Shown in pieces: positions 51,729 to 60,347 of a stretch of 64,000 nt of DNA. The position numbers and the translations under genes are program-made. Numbering within the stretch: position 1 is the first letter of the stretch; every line of letters starts with the position of its first letter. Origin of the DNA: Streptomyces sp. WAC 01529. GTDB taxonomy: Bacteria > Actinomycetota > Actinomycetes > Streptomycetales > Streptomycetaceae. Location of the stretch: the NCBI RefSeq assembly GCF_003945545.1, contig NZ_CP029617.1, forward strand, positions 5,751,001 to 5,815,000, given 5' to 3'. The notes below the pieces were generated by a model that saw nothing but the letters and a program-made list of their open reading frames with translations, ran no database searches and was not told the origin of the DNA.

Positions 51729-53465
51729 GTGGCTCTAGTCATGAAGCAACCGGTCGAGGAGATGAAGGGGCCGTACGCGCGCCGCTGGTGGGCGCTGGGG
51801 GTGCTCTGCCTGAGCCTGCTGATCATCGTCATGGCGAACACGGCGCTGACCGTCGCCGCCCCCGACATGACCAAGGACCTCGGCCTCTCCAGCTCCGACC
51901 TCCAGTGGGTCATCGACGGCTACACCGTCCCGTACGCGGCGCTGATGCTGCTGCTCGGCGCGATCGGCGACAAGTACAGCCGGCGCGGCGCGCTCGTGCT
52001 CGGCCTCGTCGTCTTCGGCGGCGGCGCGGTCGCGGGGTCGCTGGTCGACAGTTCGAGCGGGGTCATCGCGGCCCGTGCCGTCATGGGCCTCGGCGCGGCC
52101 ATGATCATGCCGGCCACGCTCTCGCTGCTCGCGGCGACGTTCCCGAAGGGCGAGCGGGCCAAGGCCATCGTGCTGTGGACCGCCACCGCGGGCCTCGCGA
52201 TCGCCGCGGGTCCGCTGGTCGCGGGCGCGCTCCTGGAGGACCACGGCTGGTCCTCGACCTTCCTGATCAACGTGCCGGTCGCCGCGCTCGCGATCGTCGG
52301 CGCCTTCGTGCTCGTCCCGCCGTCCAAGGCCGGGCACCACGACCGGATCGACTACGTCGGCGGGCTGCTCTCCGTCGTCTGGACCGGCGCGCTGGTCTAC
52401 ATGATCATCCAGGGGCCGCACTTCGGCTGGGACGCCAAGGCGATCTCCGCGGCGGTCGTCGCGGGCGTGGGCCTGGTGGCCTTCGTCGCCTGGGAGCTGC
52501 GCCACCCGCACCCGATCCTGAACGTCCGCCGCTTCCTCGACCGGCGCTTCGCCGGCTCGAACCTCGCGGTGGCGCTCTTCTTCCTCGCGGTCTTCGGCGC
52601 GTTCTACTACCTGACCCAGCACCTCCAGTTCGTCCTCGGCTACAACCCGCTGGAGACGGGCGTGCGCATGCTGCCGCTCGCGGGCGCGGTCTTCGTCGGC
52701 TCGGCGCTCACCGGCTTCCTCACGCCGCGCATCGGCATGAAGATCACCGTGACGGCGGGCATGGTCGCGGGCACAGTGGCGCTGGCGCTGCTCACGCAGG
52801 TCGACGCCTCGTCCTCGTACGGGGACTTCGTCGCCCCGCTGATCGTCCTCGGCCTGGCCATCGGCCTCGCGCTCTCGCCCTGCACCGACGCGATCATGGG
52901 TGCGTTCCCCGAGTCGGAGCTGGGTGTCGGCGGCGCGGTCAACGACACGTCGCTGGAGCTGGGCGGATCGCTCGGCATCGCCATCCTCGGTTCTGTGCTC
53001 GCCAGTTCGTACTCCTCGAAGCTGGAGGACGCGGCCTCGGCCTCCGGCACCAAGCTGCCCGACGGCACGCTGGACACCGCCCAGGACTCGGTCGGCGCGG
53101 GCTTCGCGGTCGCCCAGGGCATCGGCGACAAGGCGCACGCGGCGGCGGAGAAGGCGGCCCACGCGGGCTCCCAGCAGGAGGCCGCGCAGCTGAAGGCGCA
53201 GGCCGAGCAACTGACGCAGGGCGCGGGCAAGATGGCGGACGCGGTCACCTCCGCGTTCTCGGACGCGGTGGCGCACACGAGCCTGGTCGGCGCGGTGATC
53301 CTCGGCGTGGGAACGGTGCTTGTGGCGGTGCTGCTGCCGCGCAAGGGCCAGGACGCGCAGGCCCAGGAGGCCGACGAGCAGGCCAAGGATGCGGACGCGC
53401 GGACCTCGGATGCCGACGCGCAGACCTCGGAGGCCGCCACCACCGGGGCCGGTCGCGAGAAGTAG
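51729..53465 (+). CDS. MFS transporter, DHA2 (14-TM) drug-efflux family
   Basis: A 578-aa transporter with about 14 spans. Motifs: NTALTVAAPDMTKDLGLS (TM1 start), WVIDGYTVPYAALMLLLGAI with GDKYSRRG (motif A), and NVPVAALAIV. A long Ala/Glu/Lys helix (about residues 490-530) lies before the last span, and a charged Asp/Ala tail follows. I chose GTG 51729, about 8 nt after GGAAGGG; ATG 51741 is the alternative. It probably exports an amphiphilic compound, controlled by the divergent TetR. Confidence 0.9.
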   Translation: MALVMKQPVEEMKGPYARRWWALGVLCLSLLIIVMANTALTVAAPDMTKDLGLSSSDLQWVIDGYTVPYAALMLLLGAIGDKYSRRGALVLGLVVFGGGAVAGSLVDSSSGVIAARAVMGLGAAMIMPATLSLLAATFPKGERAKAIVLWTATAGLAIAAGPLVAGALLEDHGWSSTFLINVPVAALAIVGAFVLVPPSKAGHHDRIDYVGGLLSVVWTGALVYMIIQGPHFGWDAKAISAAVVAGVGLVAFVAWELRHPHPILNVRRFLDRRFAGSNLAVALFFLAVFGAFYYLTQHLQFVLGYNPLETGVRMLPLAGAVFVGSALTGFLTPRIGMKITVTAGMVAGTVALALLTQVDASSSYGDFVAPLIVLGLAIGLALSPCTDAIMGAFPESELGVGGAVNDTSLELGGSLGIAILGSVLASSYSSKLEDAASASGTKLPDGTLDTAQDSVGAGFAVAQGIGDKAHAAAEKAAHAGSQQEAAQLKAQAEQLTQGAGKMADAVTSAFSDAVAHTSLVGAVILGVGTVLVAVLLPRKGQDAQAQEADEQAKDADARTSDADAQTSEAATTGAGREK

Positions 53466-53471
53466 GCAACA

Positions 53472-53489
53472 CCCCTGCCGGGGCAGGGG
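53472..53489 (+). terminator. Short GC stem-loop after the MFS gene
   Basis: CCCCTGCC-GG-GGCAGGGG lies 7 nt after the MFS stop. The stem is perfect but the T tract is weak. Confidence 0.6.
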
Positions 53490-53648
53490 GTTCGACCGCA
53501 GGAAAGCCCGCGTCAGGGCGTGCCCACCGGCACGCCGCCGGGGCTTCTCCGCGATCGGACCTCCTGCCCCGCTGTGCGTTCGGGAGCCATCTCCGTGGCT
53601 GTGGCCAGGGGTTATGCTGCGCCGCAAGTACAGGGGAGGGAACGCACC

Positions 53649-54431
53649 ATGAGTTTTCGCAGGCTGTTCGGGATGGGCGGCAGAGGCGGCGACCAGGAAC
53701 CGCCGGAGATCGACACCCAGATCACCACGCTCAACCCGATGCCCGGCCAGGCCATCGAGGGCGAGGTCATCCTCAAGGGCGGCGGCCAGGGCCTCAAGAT
53801 CGACTACCTCAACCTCGACGTGGTCGCCAAGGCCCATGACTACGACGGCTCGATGGGGGACGACGAGCTGACCAGCCTCTCCACCGGCCGATACGACTTC
53901 ACCGTGGCGCCCGGCACTGAGGAGCGGGTGCCTTTCAAGGGAACCCTGCCCTGGGAGTGCCCGGTCACCGAATTCCGGGGCCAGGCCCTCGGCGTCGACA
54001 TGTCGCTGACCACGCGCCTGGAGTGGGAGTCGGAATCGCCCGTCAGGGACGTGGACTTCCTGCACATCGCGGCCCCGCCGGTGTTCGAGGCGGTCCTGGA
54101 CGGGTTCGGCGAGGAGGGCTACCTCGTCGAAGGCTCGCGGCTCGTCGACGAGTACATCCCCGACGTCGAGGCGCGCAGGGGTCTGCACCAGATCTTCTAC
54201 CTCGGCTCCCCCGCGCGGGGCGCGGACCGCTTCGGGGAGCTGGAGGTCGTCTTCCTCCAGAACGTCGTCGGCGTCCTGGTCCACGTCCGCCGCGCGGCCC
54301 GCTCCACGTTCAGCTGGTCGGACAAGCCGCTGGCGCGTTCCTTCGCGGTCGCGCACCACGAGGCGGGCCAGGCCGATCTCACCGCGCGCGTGCGCAAGTC
54401 ACTGGAGCAACTGGCGCTCATAGACGGATAG
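53649..54431 (+). CDS. Spo0M (sporulation-control) family protein
   Basis: A 260-aa protein starting MSFRRLFGMGGRGGDQEPPE, with the arrestin-like Spo0M fold (ITTLNPMPGQAIEGEVILKG; RVPFKGTLPWECPVTEFRGQ; LTTRLEWESESPVRDVDFLH). GGGAGGG precedes ATG 53649 at good spacing. Spo0M in Bacillus affects sporulation and cell shape; its streptomycete role is not established. Monocistronic between two terminators or gaps. Confidence 0.9.
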   Translation: MSFRRLFGMGGRGGDQEPPEIDTQITTLNPMPGQAIEGEVILKGGGQGLKIDYLNLDVVAKAHDYDGSMGDDELTSLSTGRYDFTVAPGTEERVPFKGTLPWECPVTEFRGQALGVDMSLTTRLEWESESPVRDVDFLHIAAPPVFEAVLDGFGEEGYLVEGSRLVDEYIPDVEARRGLHQIFYLGSPARGADRFGELEVVFLQNVVGVLVHVRRAARSTFSWSDKPLARSFAVAHHEAGQADLTARVRKSLEQLALIDG

Positions 54432-54502
54432 CCGGACCCCGCTTCGGACGCCGGGCCCCGTACTTCGGACTTCGGGCCCCCGAAATAGGGTCCCGCAAAC
54501 CG

Positions 54503-54546
54503 TTGACACCACTCCAAGTGAAGTACTACGGTCTAACCACTTCACT
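54503..54546 (+). promoter_or_regulatory. Promoter and AGTGAAGT/ACTTCACT dyad for the DHFR-like gene
   Basis: TTGACA at 54503-54508 is followed after about 18 bp by a TACGGT-like -10. AGTGAAGT (54517-54524) and ACTTCACT (54539-54546) form an inverted repeat overlapping it. This looks like a repressible promoter; the repressor gene is not adjacent. Confidence 0.55.
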
Positions 54547-54588
54547 CAGAGTGCCATGAAACGCCACCGCCGCATCCCAGGAGACACC

Positions 54589-55194
54589 TTGCGAAAGCTC
54601 GTCTACTTCATCGCCGTCAGCCTCGACGGATTCATCGCCGGCCCCGACGGCTCCGACCCCACGGGCCCCGACGGCTTCTGGCCGGTCGCTCAGGACTACG
54701 TCCAGCACCTCGCCCAGACATACCCCGAGACCCTGCCCGCCCCCGCCAGGCAGGCCCTCGGTCTGACCGGCGAGGGCAGCCACTTCGACACGATCCTCGA
54801 AGGCCGCAAGACCTACATGATCGGTGTGGACGCCGGGATCCCCGACTGCTACCCGCACTTGAGACACCTGGTCTTCACCCGCACCCTCACCGAGAGCCCC
54901 GACCCGCACGTCGAGCTGGTCGCCACCGACCCCGTCGCCAAGGTGCGCGAGCTGAAGCGCGAGGACGGCAAGGACATCTGGCTGTGCGGCGGCGGCGAGC
55001 TTGCCGGGGTCCTGCGCGGCGAGATCGACCGCCTGGTCGTCAAGCTGGCCCCGATGACGATCGGTTCGGGCACGCCGCTGTTCGCGTCCAAGACCGCCTT
55101 CGAGCCCATGATGTACGAGCGGACGGACACCGTGCTCCTCGACAGCGGTTCGGTCTTCCTCACGTACGACAAGACCGCGGGGGACGAGAGCTAG
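54589..55194 (+). CDS. RibD C-terminal/dihydrofolate-reductase-like protein
   Basis: A 201-aa protein. I prefer TTG 54589, because AGGAG lies 5 nt upstream and the domain starts RKLVYFIAVSLDGFIAGPDG; the ATG at 54556 has no good site. The Rossmann-like DHFR fold shows FDTILEGRKTYMIG, VFTRTLTESPD, IWLCGGGELAGVLRGEIDRL and GTPLFASK. These proteins resemble RibD reductase domains but many have no known substrate. A repressible-looking promoter precedes it. Confidence 0.85.
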   Translation: MRKLVYFIAVSLDGFIAGPDGSDPTGPDGFWPVAQDYVQHLAQTYPETLPAPARQALGLTGEGSHFDTILEGRKTYMIGVDAGIPDCYPHLRHLVFTRTLTESPDPHVELVATDPVAKVRELKREDGKDIWLCGGGELAGVLRGEIDRLVVKLAPMTIGSGTPLFASKTAFEPMMYERTDTVLLDSGSVFLTYDKTAGDES

Positions 55195-55219
55195 GCCGCG
55201 GGCCCTCGGGCCTAAGGTC

Positions 55220-56026
55220 TCAGGCGGCGGACGCGGGGGCGAGTCGGTGGCCCTCGCCCGCCGCCGCCCGCAGCAGTACGCCGGCCAGCGCGTCCGGCGT
55301 GGAGAGCATCGGCCAGTGCCCGGTGGCCAGTTCGAAGAAGGTCGCGCGCGGGTCGGCGAGGTGCTGGACGAGCGGCAGGCCCGCCGCCACGAGGCCTTCG
55401 AGCGCGGCGATGTCCATCGTCCCGCCCGTGGTGCAGAAGACCCCGGTCGTCGCGAGGCCCGCGACCGCGTCCGAGACGCGCAGCTTCTGCTCGCACGGGC
55501 CGACCGGCATCGGCGAGGCCAGGCGCGCCAGCCTGGCCAGCGCCTCGGCGGGTACTCCCGCGAGGTTCCCGTGCGCCTGCCACTCCGCCGGGCTCGGCGC
55601 GGGGACGAGCCAGCCGTCCTCGGCCCGCTCCCGCATGCCGAGCATCCGCTCGCGGGCCGCCCCCGGCGGCATCTGCTCACGGACCTGGTCGAGCATGGAG
55701 CAACCGTCCTGCGGCATCGGTGAGTCCAGATGCACGAGCCGCGAGACGCGGTCCAGGCGCCGGTCGGCGGCGCCCGCCGACGGATAGATCCCGTAGCAGT
55801 AGCCGACAAGGACCACCTCGGGCGCGTCGACATGGTCGATTGCCTGGGCCACGTCCTCGATGTGGGTCTCCAGATCCGTCCCCGGGCCCGCCAGATGCCT
55901 GCGGTCCCCGAGCCCGGTGAGCGTCACCGCGTGCACCTCGGCCCCCGCCGAGCGCAGCCGCGCCGCCACGTCCCGCCAGATCCAGCCGCCCGTATGACCA
56001 CCCGACACCAGCACGAACGTCGTCAT
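55220..56026 (-). CDS. Alpha/beta hydrolase with Cys at the nucleophile position
   Basis: A 268-aa alpha/beta hydrolase of the methylesterase/salicylate-esterase-like type. Oxyanion loop VLVSGGHTGGWIW, nucleophile elbow VGYCYGIYP with C77 where Ser is expected (usual GHSYGG), and the late catalytic His in ELATGHWPML. Cys nucleophiles occur in dienelactone hydrolase, so activity is still possible. It is divergent from a MerR gene across 100 bp with a dyad, and may be its target. Confidence 0.82.
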   Translation of the reverse strand: MTTFVLVSGGHTGGWIWRDVAARLRSAGAEVHAVTLTGLGDRRHLAGPGTDLETHIEDVAQAIDHVDAPEVVLVGYCYGIYPSAGAADRRLDRVSRLVHLDSPMPQDGCSMLDQVREQMPPGAARERMLGMRERAEDGWLVPAPSPAEWQAHGNLAGVPAEALARLARLASPMPVGPCEQKLRVSDAVAGLATTGVFCTTGGTMDIAALEGLVAAGLPLVQHLADPRATFFELATGHWPMLSTPDALAGVLLRAAAGEGHRLAPASAA

Positions 56027-56126
56027 GATTCCTCCTAGTACACGGTGTTTTACGCGGTCTGGTACGCGGTCCCCCGCCCCACGCTCGCCCGTACGCTAGG
56101 AACTCCCCCTGAGGGAGGTTCAAGCC

Positions 56127-57125
56127 GTGACAGCAGACGGCACCGGTGGGACCGGGCCCGCCCCCGTCGGCGTATGGAGCATCGGGCAGCTCGCCGAGCG
56201 GGCCGGTGTCACCGTCAAGACCGTCCGCTTCTACTCCGACCGCGGCCTGCTGCCCGAAGCCGCCCGCAGCGGCGGCGGCCACCGCCGCTACGGCCCCGAG
56301 GCGCTCGACCGGCTCCGCCTCATCCGCTCCCTGCGCGGTCTCGACCTGCCCGTTCCCGAGGTCGGCCGCGTGCTCGACGAGGAGGACGCGCTGGAGGATG
56401 TCATCGAGGTCCAGCTGCGCGAACTCGGCACACGGCTGACCGCCCTGCGCTGGCGCGAGGCCGCCCTGCGCCTGCTGCGCGACTGCTCCGCCGAGGAGCG
56501 CGCCGAGCGGCTGCGCCTGATCGGCGGCCTGAGCATTCCTCCGACCACGGCCGCGCTCGCCCGGTTCTGGCGGCTCTGGCTGCCCGCGCGGCTGCCCGCC
56601 CGAGTGGTCTCCGCCGTCGTCGAACAGGCGGTCCCGCGGCTGCCCGATGACCCCGCCCCGGCGCAGGTGCTCGCCTTCGCGCGGCTGCACGCGTTCGTCT
56701 CCGGGCCCTGCTTCGACTCGGCCCCGGGCACGGCCGCGCGCCCCGGCCAGCCCGAGGCGCACCTGCCCGGCAAGGGCTACCGTCCCGCCGTGCTCTACGA
56801 AGCCCTCCCCGAGGCGTTCGCGCTCGCCTCGGCCCAGCTGCGGGCGGGCCGTGCACCGCACCGGGGCGAGGCCCTCGACTGCTTCGCCGCGGTCCACGCC
56901 GCCGCCCTCAACGCCCGCGACACGGCCGACTTCCGCCGGGGCCTCGCCCGCATCCTCGCCGCCGAACCCCGCATCGACCACTACTGGCAGCTCGCCGCCG
57001 AGGTCATGACCCCGCCCCCCGCCCCACCCGAGCCGACACCCGGCGCCGCGGACAACTGGCTCCGCGCGGCCCTGCAGGCCTCCACCTCCGCCGCTGCCCC
57101 CGCCTCCACCGGTGACGGCCACTAG
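56127..57125 (+). CDS. MerR-family regulator with long C-terminal domain
   Basis: A 332-aa protein, much longer than a plain MerR (about 130-150 aa). N-terminal winged HTH: WSIGQLAERAGVTVKTVRFY, SDRGLLPEAARSGGGHRRY. A helical dimerisation stretch follows, then an approximately 200-residue C-terminal region (FWRLWLPARLPARVVSAVVE; LHAFVSGPCFDSAPGTA) that probably binds an effector. GTG 56127 has GGGAGG 8 nt upstream. It is divergent from the alpha/beta hydrolase; a CTCCC/GGGAG dyad lies at 56103-56118. Confidence 0.88.
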   Translation: MTADGTGGTGPAPVGVWSIGQLAERAGVTVKTVRFYSDRGLLPEAARSGGGHRRYGPEALDRLRLIRSLRGLDLPVPEVGRVLDEEDALEDVIEVQLRELGTRLTALRWREAALRLLRDCSAEERAERLRLIGGLSIPPTTAALARFWRLWLPARLPARVVSAVVEQAVPRLPDDPAPAQVLAFARLHAFVSGPCFDSAPGTAARPGQPEAHLPGKGYRPAVLYEALPEAFALASAQLRAGRAPHRGEALDCFAAVHAAALNARDTADFRRGLARILAAEPRIDHYWQLAAEVMTPPPAPPEPTPGAADNWLRAALQASTSAAAPASTGDGH

Positions 57126-57146
57126 GACGCGGCGCCGCGACTCCCG

Positions 57147-58097
57147 CTACGGCCGCGTCCACACCGCCACGCGGTCGACCCGCATCGGGTGTCCCGGTTC
57201 CGTCGCGGGCGTCGGTGTCGCGCGGCCCGCGACGCCGTTCGGGAAGCCGCCGCCCATCGCCACGTTCAGCAGGATGAAGTACCCCTCGTGGGAGGTCATG
57301 TCGGCCCACGTCTTCGCCGAGAACCGGTCCTGGCGGAGGGTGTGGAACTGCTGGCCGTCGACGTACCAGCGCAACTGGTTCGGCGTCACCGACCTGTCCC
57401 ACTCGAAGCGGTACGTGTGGAACGCGGACTGGCAGCTCGCCCCCGGGCAGGGGCGGCTCGCGCCGAGCCCCTGGGTCTCGTCGCAGTCGCCGCCCGGGTT
57501 CACACCGCAGTGCAGCACGCCCCAGACCGCGTTGATGCCGTTCACGTTCTCCATGACGTCGAACTCGCCGATGGAGGGCCAGTTCTGGTAGTTGCCGCGG
57601 TAGGGCGAGCCGAGCGCCCAGAACGCGGGCCAGTAGCCGAGCGCCTTGTCGCCGGTGACGTTCGGCATCTGGATGCGGGCCTCGATGGCCAGCGTGCCGC
57701 CCGGGGGAGCCTTGAAGTCGGTGCGCCTCGATTCGATCCGCGCGGATGTCCACTTGCCGGAGGAGTTCCGGCGCGGGGTGATCCGCAGGTTGCCCGCTCC
57801 GTCGGTGCTCAGGTTGTCGGAGGAGTTCGTGTACTCCTGGATCTCGCCCGTGCCCCAGTTGGGGGGACCGCCCGGGTAGTTGTGGCCGAGGTCCACCTGC
57901 CACTTGTCGGCGGAGGGCGCGGCGCCCGCGGGCCCGTTGAAGTCGTCGCTCCACTTCAGCGTCCAGCCCGGGCCGCGCGCCGGCACGTCGCCACGCGCCG
58001 TGCCGGGCATCATCAGCGCCCCGAGCAGGCCGACGGCGGCGAGGGTGGCCAGCAGTGGGGTGGCGTGCCGGGTGGCGGTTGCGGGGGTCGTGCGCAT
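57147..58097 (-). CDS. Secreted GH16 beta-glucanase (laminarinase-type)
   Basis: A 316-aa enzyme with signal peptide (ATPLLATLAAVGLLGALMM, cleavage near ARG-DVP) and a single GH16 domain: WSDDFNGPAGAAPSADKWQV, WGTGEIQEYTN, the catalytic E-F-D-V-M-E in IGEFDVMENVNG, and PFILL-like NVAMGGGFPNG. The longer ExDxxE form fits endo-beta-1,3-glucanases. GGAGG precedes ATG 58097. A GAGAGC/GCTCTC dyad at 58132 points to LacI-family (CebR-like) control by glucan sugars. Confidence 0.92.
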   Translation of the reverse strand: MRTTPATATRHATPLLATLAAVGLLGALMMPGTARGDVPARGPGWTLKWSDDFNGPAGAAPSADKWQVDLGHNYPGGPPNWGTGEIQEYTNSSDNLSTDGAGNLRITPRRNSSGKWTSARIESRRTDFKAPPGGTLAIEARIQMPNVTGDKALGYWPAFWALGSPYRGNYQNWPSIGEFDVMENVNGINAVWGVLHCGVNPGGDCDETQGLGASRPCPGASCQSAFHTYRFEWDRSVTPNQLRWYVDGQQFHTLRQDRFSAKTWADMTSHEGYFILLNVAMGGGFPNGVAGRATPTPATEPGHPMRVDRVAVWTRP

Positions 58098-58131
58098 CGG
58101 GCACCTCCGTGGGGGATGGGAGTGTGACGGG

Positions 58132-58143
58132 GAGAGCGCTCTC
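58132..58143. promoter_or_regulatory. GAGAGCGCTCTC palindrome, CebR-like operator
   Basis: A perfect 12-bp palindrome lies 35 bp upstream of the GH16 start. Its core GAGCGCTC matches the centre of the known CebR site (TGGGAGCGCTCCCA). Control of the glucanase by a LacI-family repressor is inferred. Confidence 0.65.
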
Positions 58144-58277
58144 AGAGTGGTACTGCTGGTTTTGTAGTTGTGGCCGGGCGGCGCGTCAATGGCCGCGGTG
58201 CGTCAACTTCCCGAAGACGGCCGACCGTTCCCCTGTGTATCCGGGACCCCAACTGGCGTCCGCAGTACGGTGAATGA

Positions 58278-58904
58278 ATGAACGTCACAGACGAGCCGAC
58301 CCCCACCGGAGCGAGCGTCGACTTCTGGTTCGACCCGGTCTGCCCGTACACGTGGATCACCTCGCGCTGGCTGCGCGAGGTGGAGCGGGTGCGGGGCATC
58401 ACCGTGCGGTGGCGGGTGATGAGCCTGGCGGTCCTGAACGAGGGCCTGGACGTCGACCCGGAGGACCCCGAGGGGCTGTACGGGGAGTACATGAGGGCGC
58501 CCGGGCGGGTGTGCGCGGCGGTGGGCGAGCGGCACGGGAACGCGGCTCTCGGACGGTACTTCGACGTGCTCGGGGCGCGCCTCCACGAGCAGCGGGACTG
58601 GTCGGGCATGACGGCCGCGCTCGCCGGGGCCGGGCTCCCCGCGGAGCTGGAGGCCGTGGCGATGACCACGGAGTACGACGCCGCGGTGCGGGCCTCGCAC
58701 GGGCAGGCCATGGCGCTGGTGGGCGAGGACGTCGGCACTCCGGTACTCGCCGTGGAGGGGGCGGGGGCACTGTTCGGCCCCGTCGTCTCCCCGGCCCCCA
58801 GGGGCGAGGCGGCCGGGCGGCTGTGGGACGGGGTGGTGCTGATGGCCGGGGTGGAGGGCTTCCATGAGTTCAAGCGGCCTTACGGAGACCTGGACTTCGG
58901 CTGA
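58278..58904 (+). CDS. DsbA-family protein (Rv2466c-like), single active-site Cys
   Basis: A 208-aa thioredoxin-fold protein, N-terminus SVDFWFDPVCPYTWITSRWL. Its branch includes mycobacterial Rv2466c, a mycothiol-dependent nitroreductase. The site reads C22-P-Y-T25 instead of CPxC, so only a monothiol (glutaredoxin-like, mycothiol-mixed-disulfide) mechanism is available. Helical insert and cis-Pro region VGTPVLAVEG are normal. No signal peptide, so cytoplasmic. Monocistronic. Confidence 0.85.
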   Translation: MNVTDEPTPTGASVDFWFDPVCPYTWITSRWLREVERVRGITVRWRVMSLAVLNEGLDVDPEDPEGLYGEYMRAPGRVCAAVGERHGNAALGRYFDVLGARLHEQRDWSGMTAALAGAGLPAELEAVAMTTEYDAAVRASHGQAMALVGEDVGTPVLAVEGAGALFGPVVSPAPRGEAAGRLWDGVVLMAGVEGFHEFKRPYGDLDFG

Positions 58905-58933
58905 CCCCCGCACTTACCTCCCGGTGCGTACCT

Positions 58934-58945
58934 GACTAATTAGTC
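58934..58945. promoter_or_regulatory. GACTAATTAGTC palindrome
   Basis: A perfect 12-bp AT-rich palindrome lies 42 bp upstream of the imine-reductase-like gene start. It has the look of a MarR/TetR/HxlR operator; the regulator is unknown. Confidence 0.5.
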
Positions 58946-58986
58946 GGTACTTGTGGGGAGTTGGGCCCCCGCTGAGCATGGGGATC

Positions 58987-59895
58987 ATGACTGAACCCGA
59001 GCCTCGCTACCCCCTTCCCGCCTCCCTCCCCACCGTCACCGTCCTCGGCCTCGGCTCCATGGGGCAGGCCCTCGCCGGCGCCTTTCTGGGCGCCGGGCAC
59101 CCCACCACCGTCTGGAACCGCTCGCCCGGCAAGGGCGATGAGCTGGTCGCCCGCGGGGCCTCCCGCGCCGCCACCCCGGCCGACGCGGTCCGTGCCGGTG
59201 AGGTCGTCGTCGTATGCGTGCTCGACTACGACGCCGCGCGGACGATCCTCGACCAGGTGACCGCCGCCGACCTCGCCGGGCGGGTCCTGGTGAACCTCAC
59301 CTCCGACACCCCCGAGCGCGCCCGCGAGGCCGCCGCGCGCGCCGCCGAGCTGGGCGTCGACTATCTGGACGGGGCCGTCATGGTACCGGTGCCGATGATC
59401 GGGACGCCGGACGCGCTGATCTTCCACAGCGGTTCGCGGTCCGCCTACGAGAAGTACGAGGCGACGCTCAAGGCGCTCGGCGGGCAGAGCGCCTACGTCG
59501 GTGAGGACCACGGTCTCGCCGCCGTCTTCGACCTCTCCGTACTGGACTTCTTCTGGACCGCGATGCACGGCCTGGTGCACGGGTTCGCCCTCGCCGCCCG
59601 GGACGGCGTGAAGGCCGCCGCCCTCGTCCCCTTCCTGAAGGCCAACGTGGCGCTCGTGGAGAGCGCCGTCGAGCACACCGCCGCCGACATCGACGCGGGC
59701 ACCTACCCCGGCGTCATGGACAACCTCGCCATGGAGGCCGAGGGCATCGAGCACATCGTCCACGCGGCCGAGCACCGCGGCCTGGACGCCGGCGCGCTGC
59801 GCGGCGTCCTCGCGGCGGCCCGCAGGGCGGTCGATCTCGGGCACGGCGCCGACACCTGGACCTCGACGATCGAGGGCATCCGCAGTCCGGCCTGA
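58987..59895 (+). CDS. Imine-reductase/hydroxyisobutyrate-dehydrogenase-like NADPH oxidoreductase
   Basis: A 302-aa protein. Rossmann domain TVLGLGSMGQALAGAFLGAG followed by VWNRSPGK, whose Arg/Lys favour NADPH. The hinge and C-terminal helical domain read GLAAVFDLSVLDFFWTAMHG, where the Asp is the proton-donor position of imine reductases rather than the Lys of true hydroxyisobutyrate dehydrogenases. ATG 58987 is chosen; ATG 58978 is possible. A strong palindrome lies upstream. The substrate is unknown. Confidence 0.85.
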   Translation: MTEPEPRYPLPASLPTVTVLGLGSMGQALAGAFLGAGHPTTVWNRSPGKGDELVARGASRAATPADAVRAGEVVVVCVLDYDAARTILDQVTAADLAGRVLVNLTSDTPERAREAAARAAELGVDYLDGAVMVPVPMIGTPDALIFHSGSRSAYEKYEATLKALGGQSAYVGEDHGLAAVFDLSVLDFFWTAMHGLVHGFALAARDGVKAAALVPFLKANVALVESAVEHTAADIDAGTYPGVMDNLAMEAEGIEHIVHAAEHRGLDAGALRGVLAAARRAVDLGHGADTWTSTIEGIRSPA

Positions 59896-59920
59896 TCCCG
59901 CGCCGGCAAGAAGTCCCTGG

Positions 59921-59940
59921 CCTTGACGCCCACGTCAAGG
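59921..59940. promoter_or_regulatory. MerR-type dyad CCTTGACG-CCCA-CGTCAAGG
   Basis: Perfect 8-bp arms around a 4-bp centre lie 15 bp upstream of the merR ATG. Position and size fit a MerR operator inside its own promoter. Confidence 0.6.
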
Positions 59941-59954
59941 ATTACCGTCGGGGC

Positions 59955-60347
59955 ATGCGAATCGGCGAGCTGGCGGCGCGCGCGGGGACGACCACGCGGA
60001 CGCTGCGTTACTACGAGTCCCGCGGGCTGCTGCCCGCGCGGCGCACCGGCAACGGCTACCGCACGTACGACGAGGACGACGTACGGCTCCTGGAGCAGAT
60101 CAGGACCCTCCAGGACTTCGGGTTCGATCTGGAGGAGACGCGGCCCTTCGTGGAGTGTCTGCGCTCCGGTCATCCGGAGGGCGACTCGTGCCCCGCCTCG
60201 CTCGCCGTGTACCGCCGCAAGCTCACCGAACTCGACGCGCTGATCAGCGAGTTGAACGCGGTGCGCGCGCAGGTCGGGGCGCAGTTGACGCGCGCCGAGG
60301 CGGCGCTTCCGGGCGGCCCGGAGCCGCGCTGCGAACTGACGGGATGA
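59955..60347 (+). CDS. MerR-family regulator
   Basis: A 130-aa protein: winged HTH MRIGELAARAGTTTRTLRYY, ESRGLLPARRTGNGYRTYDE, then a dimerisation helix and short C-terminus with three Cys (FVECLRS, DSCPAS, PRCELTG). These do not form the CxxC of metal sensors but could be redox active, which suits the thioredoxin gene next door. The ATG follows a dyad with little leader. Its stop lies inside an 8-bp repeat. Confidence 0.88.
   Translation: MRIGELAARAGTTTRTLRYYESRGLLPARRTGNGYRTYDEDDVRLLEQIRTLQDFGFDLEETRPFVECLRSGHPEGDSCPASLAVYRRKLTELDALISELNAVRAQVGAQLTRAEAALPGGPEPRCELTG

Noticed and set aside
51735..54359. 874-codon minus-strand open frame over the MFS and Spo0M genes
   Set aside because: Antisense shadow of two clear genes, with no recognisable domain.
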